Source of the DNA: Prunella strophiata
Lineage: Eukaryota; Chordata; Aves; Passeriformes; Prunellidae
DNA: 64,000 nucleotides
Direction of reading: 5' to 3'
Assembly: GCA_036583965.1 (NCBI GenBank)
Contig: JAZBQD010000030.1
Coordinates: 54,375,551 to 54,439,550 of the forward strand
Below are positions 62,857-64,000 of this stretch, piece after piece. The first letter of the stretch is position 1; every line of letters starts with the position of its first letter. Under the pieces are notes generated by a model, which was given only the letters and a program-made list of their open reading frames with translations, was not told the DNA's origin and ran no database searches. A program made the position numbers and the translations under genes.

Positions 62857-64000
62857 TATTAATACAGGGCAAGCCAAATGTGACCACAAACACCCTTTTT
62901 ACATGCTCTCTGCCAAGAAATCCTTCCTGAGCTGCACATGAAGCCTTGCCCCTAGGAATTCCCTCTGTACAGACAGGCAGCTTACAGTCCATGACCCCAA
63001 ACCATCAGCAGATGCCATTGTTATTGCCCTCAGTGTTTGTCTGCATCCCAAGGGTATATAAACTTCACTTTCCATCCCCACCCCTGTTTTAAATAGTAAT
63101 AGGTCATCAGAAGTATGTTTACTTCCTTGTCATTTTTGGACTTAAGTATAGAGCAGCCTAAATTGCTTGAGACTTAAAATTTTCTAATTAAGCAGTGGGA
63201 AACTGTGGAAGAACTTTGCAAAGTACAATGCACAGCGAAACCGAATGATCACCCTTGAGTTTAAACACAGGAATGTGGATACCCAGCATTGCCACCCACA
63301 AGATATTTTTTTTCCTTTCTTTCTCCATTTGTGCAGGCTTTAAGAACTTCTGGTGAGTAAGATTTCTTGTAGAAGTTCAGATGTTTTCCTTTATGCAGGC
63401 ATAACTTCACTGCACTGTGATGGTAGTTATTGGGATAAACTTCTAGAAGGAGAGTGAGGAGGGAGAGGGCTTTTCTTGTCTTAGGCAAAGGGAGCATCAT
63501 TAAACTCAGACAGAGAAATAGAAGGCTACTAATTAATTGGGGGAATTTATCCTGCTTAGAGATACTAGCAAAAACACAGCTCAGAGCTTTATCTCAGCCT
63601 TGGACTCCTTTCTGTATTTTGTCCAAGTCTCATTTAGTAATTCATGACTCTTTGGTGATTTCAAACACCTTAAAAAATGTTCATTTAAGATAACTTTGTT
63701 TGCTCTGATTATCCTGGACATCATTCCTGTACAAAGATGTTGCTGCATTGCTTCTGGTCAGTGGAGAGCTAAGGACACCTGTGGCAAGGTGGGAACAGCA
63801 CCTGTGCAAGAGCCTCCAGTGTTGCCCTTTGAGCAGAGTGGAGAGGGAAACCTGGAGATGCATCCAGGACTCATGCAGTGGACAAACCTCCCTGTCACTG
63901 GCAGAATCCAATTTCTCCAGTTCACCAGCTGCTGAACTGGTAGAGAGGGAAAGCTTGTCTTTGTGGGCAAGAAGGTCAGGGTGTCCCCAAACCCCCACCT
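62857..64000. other. Unique noncoding DNA to window end
   Basis: No gene or repeat was recognised. Open frames are about 105 codons at most, overlap on both strands, and show no domains. Confidence 0.55.

Noticed and set aside
1..64000. Bacterial or phage features: operons, CRISPR arrays, insertion sequences, riboswitches, tRNA clusters
   Set aside because: The window is vertebrate nuclear DNA by its repeat content, and no such structure was seen.

Overview
The window is vertebrate nuclear DNA, almost certainly from a bird. It carries 5'-truncated CR1 LINE copies that end in the CR1 3'-terminal octamer family (ATTCTGTG/ATTCTATG). It also carries an avian ERVL-type solo LTR on the minus strand, many A/T homopolymers and microsatellites, strong CpG depletion outside one island, and no compact coding. 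There are no operons, ribosome-binding sites, tRNA or rRNA genes, CRISPR arrays or insertion sequences. No protein-coding gene can be supported: the open frames are short, have no recognisable domains outside CR1, and often lie in stop-poor composition on both strands. The window reads as intergenic or deep intronic sequence.

Layout. 1-7.8 kb: unique DNA with CR1 fragments (about 1.73, 2.77, 5.13 and 7.45 kb), a near-perfect 80-nt hairpin at 4.04 kb, an ATT/AGT microsatellite at 4.76 kb and an LTR-like segment at 6.75-7.29 kb. 7.8-30 kb: mostly featureless unique DNA with homopolymers, a (TTTG)n tract, a C-rich degenerate low-complexity block at 12.5-12.9 kb, two short CR1 3' ends and one possible ancient amniote repeat at 19.1 kb. 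30.4-31.1 kb: a probable minus-strand LTR with a duplicated U3-like segment. 37.9-39.8 kb: another probable minus-strand LTR, one copy of a perfect 84-bp duplication, then a CpG island with a TATA-like box. This last stretch is the best candidate in the window for a promoter or regulatory element. 41.66 kb: the second copy of the 84-bp duplication. 42.54-42.85 kb: a long TCCTT pentanucleotide array. 48.6-50.5 kb: the largest CR1 copy, with recognisable remains of ORF2 (endonuclease, linker, damaged reverse transcriptase, C-terminus). 61.24-61.82 kb: a full-length solo LTR.

No genes act together here. The observations most worth following are the 84-bp duplication, one copy of which is bounded by an 8-bp direct repeat as if inserted; the CpG island with core-promoter-like sequence; and the 4.04-kb hairpin. 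No homology search, folding or expression data were available. Family assignments come from recognising consensus sequence, and boundaries are approximate unless stated as exact.
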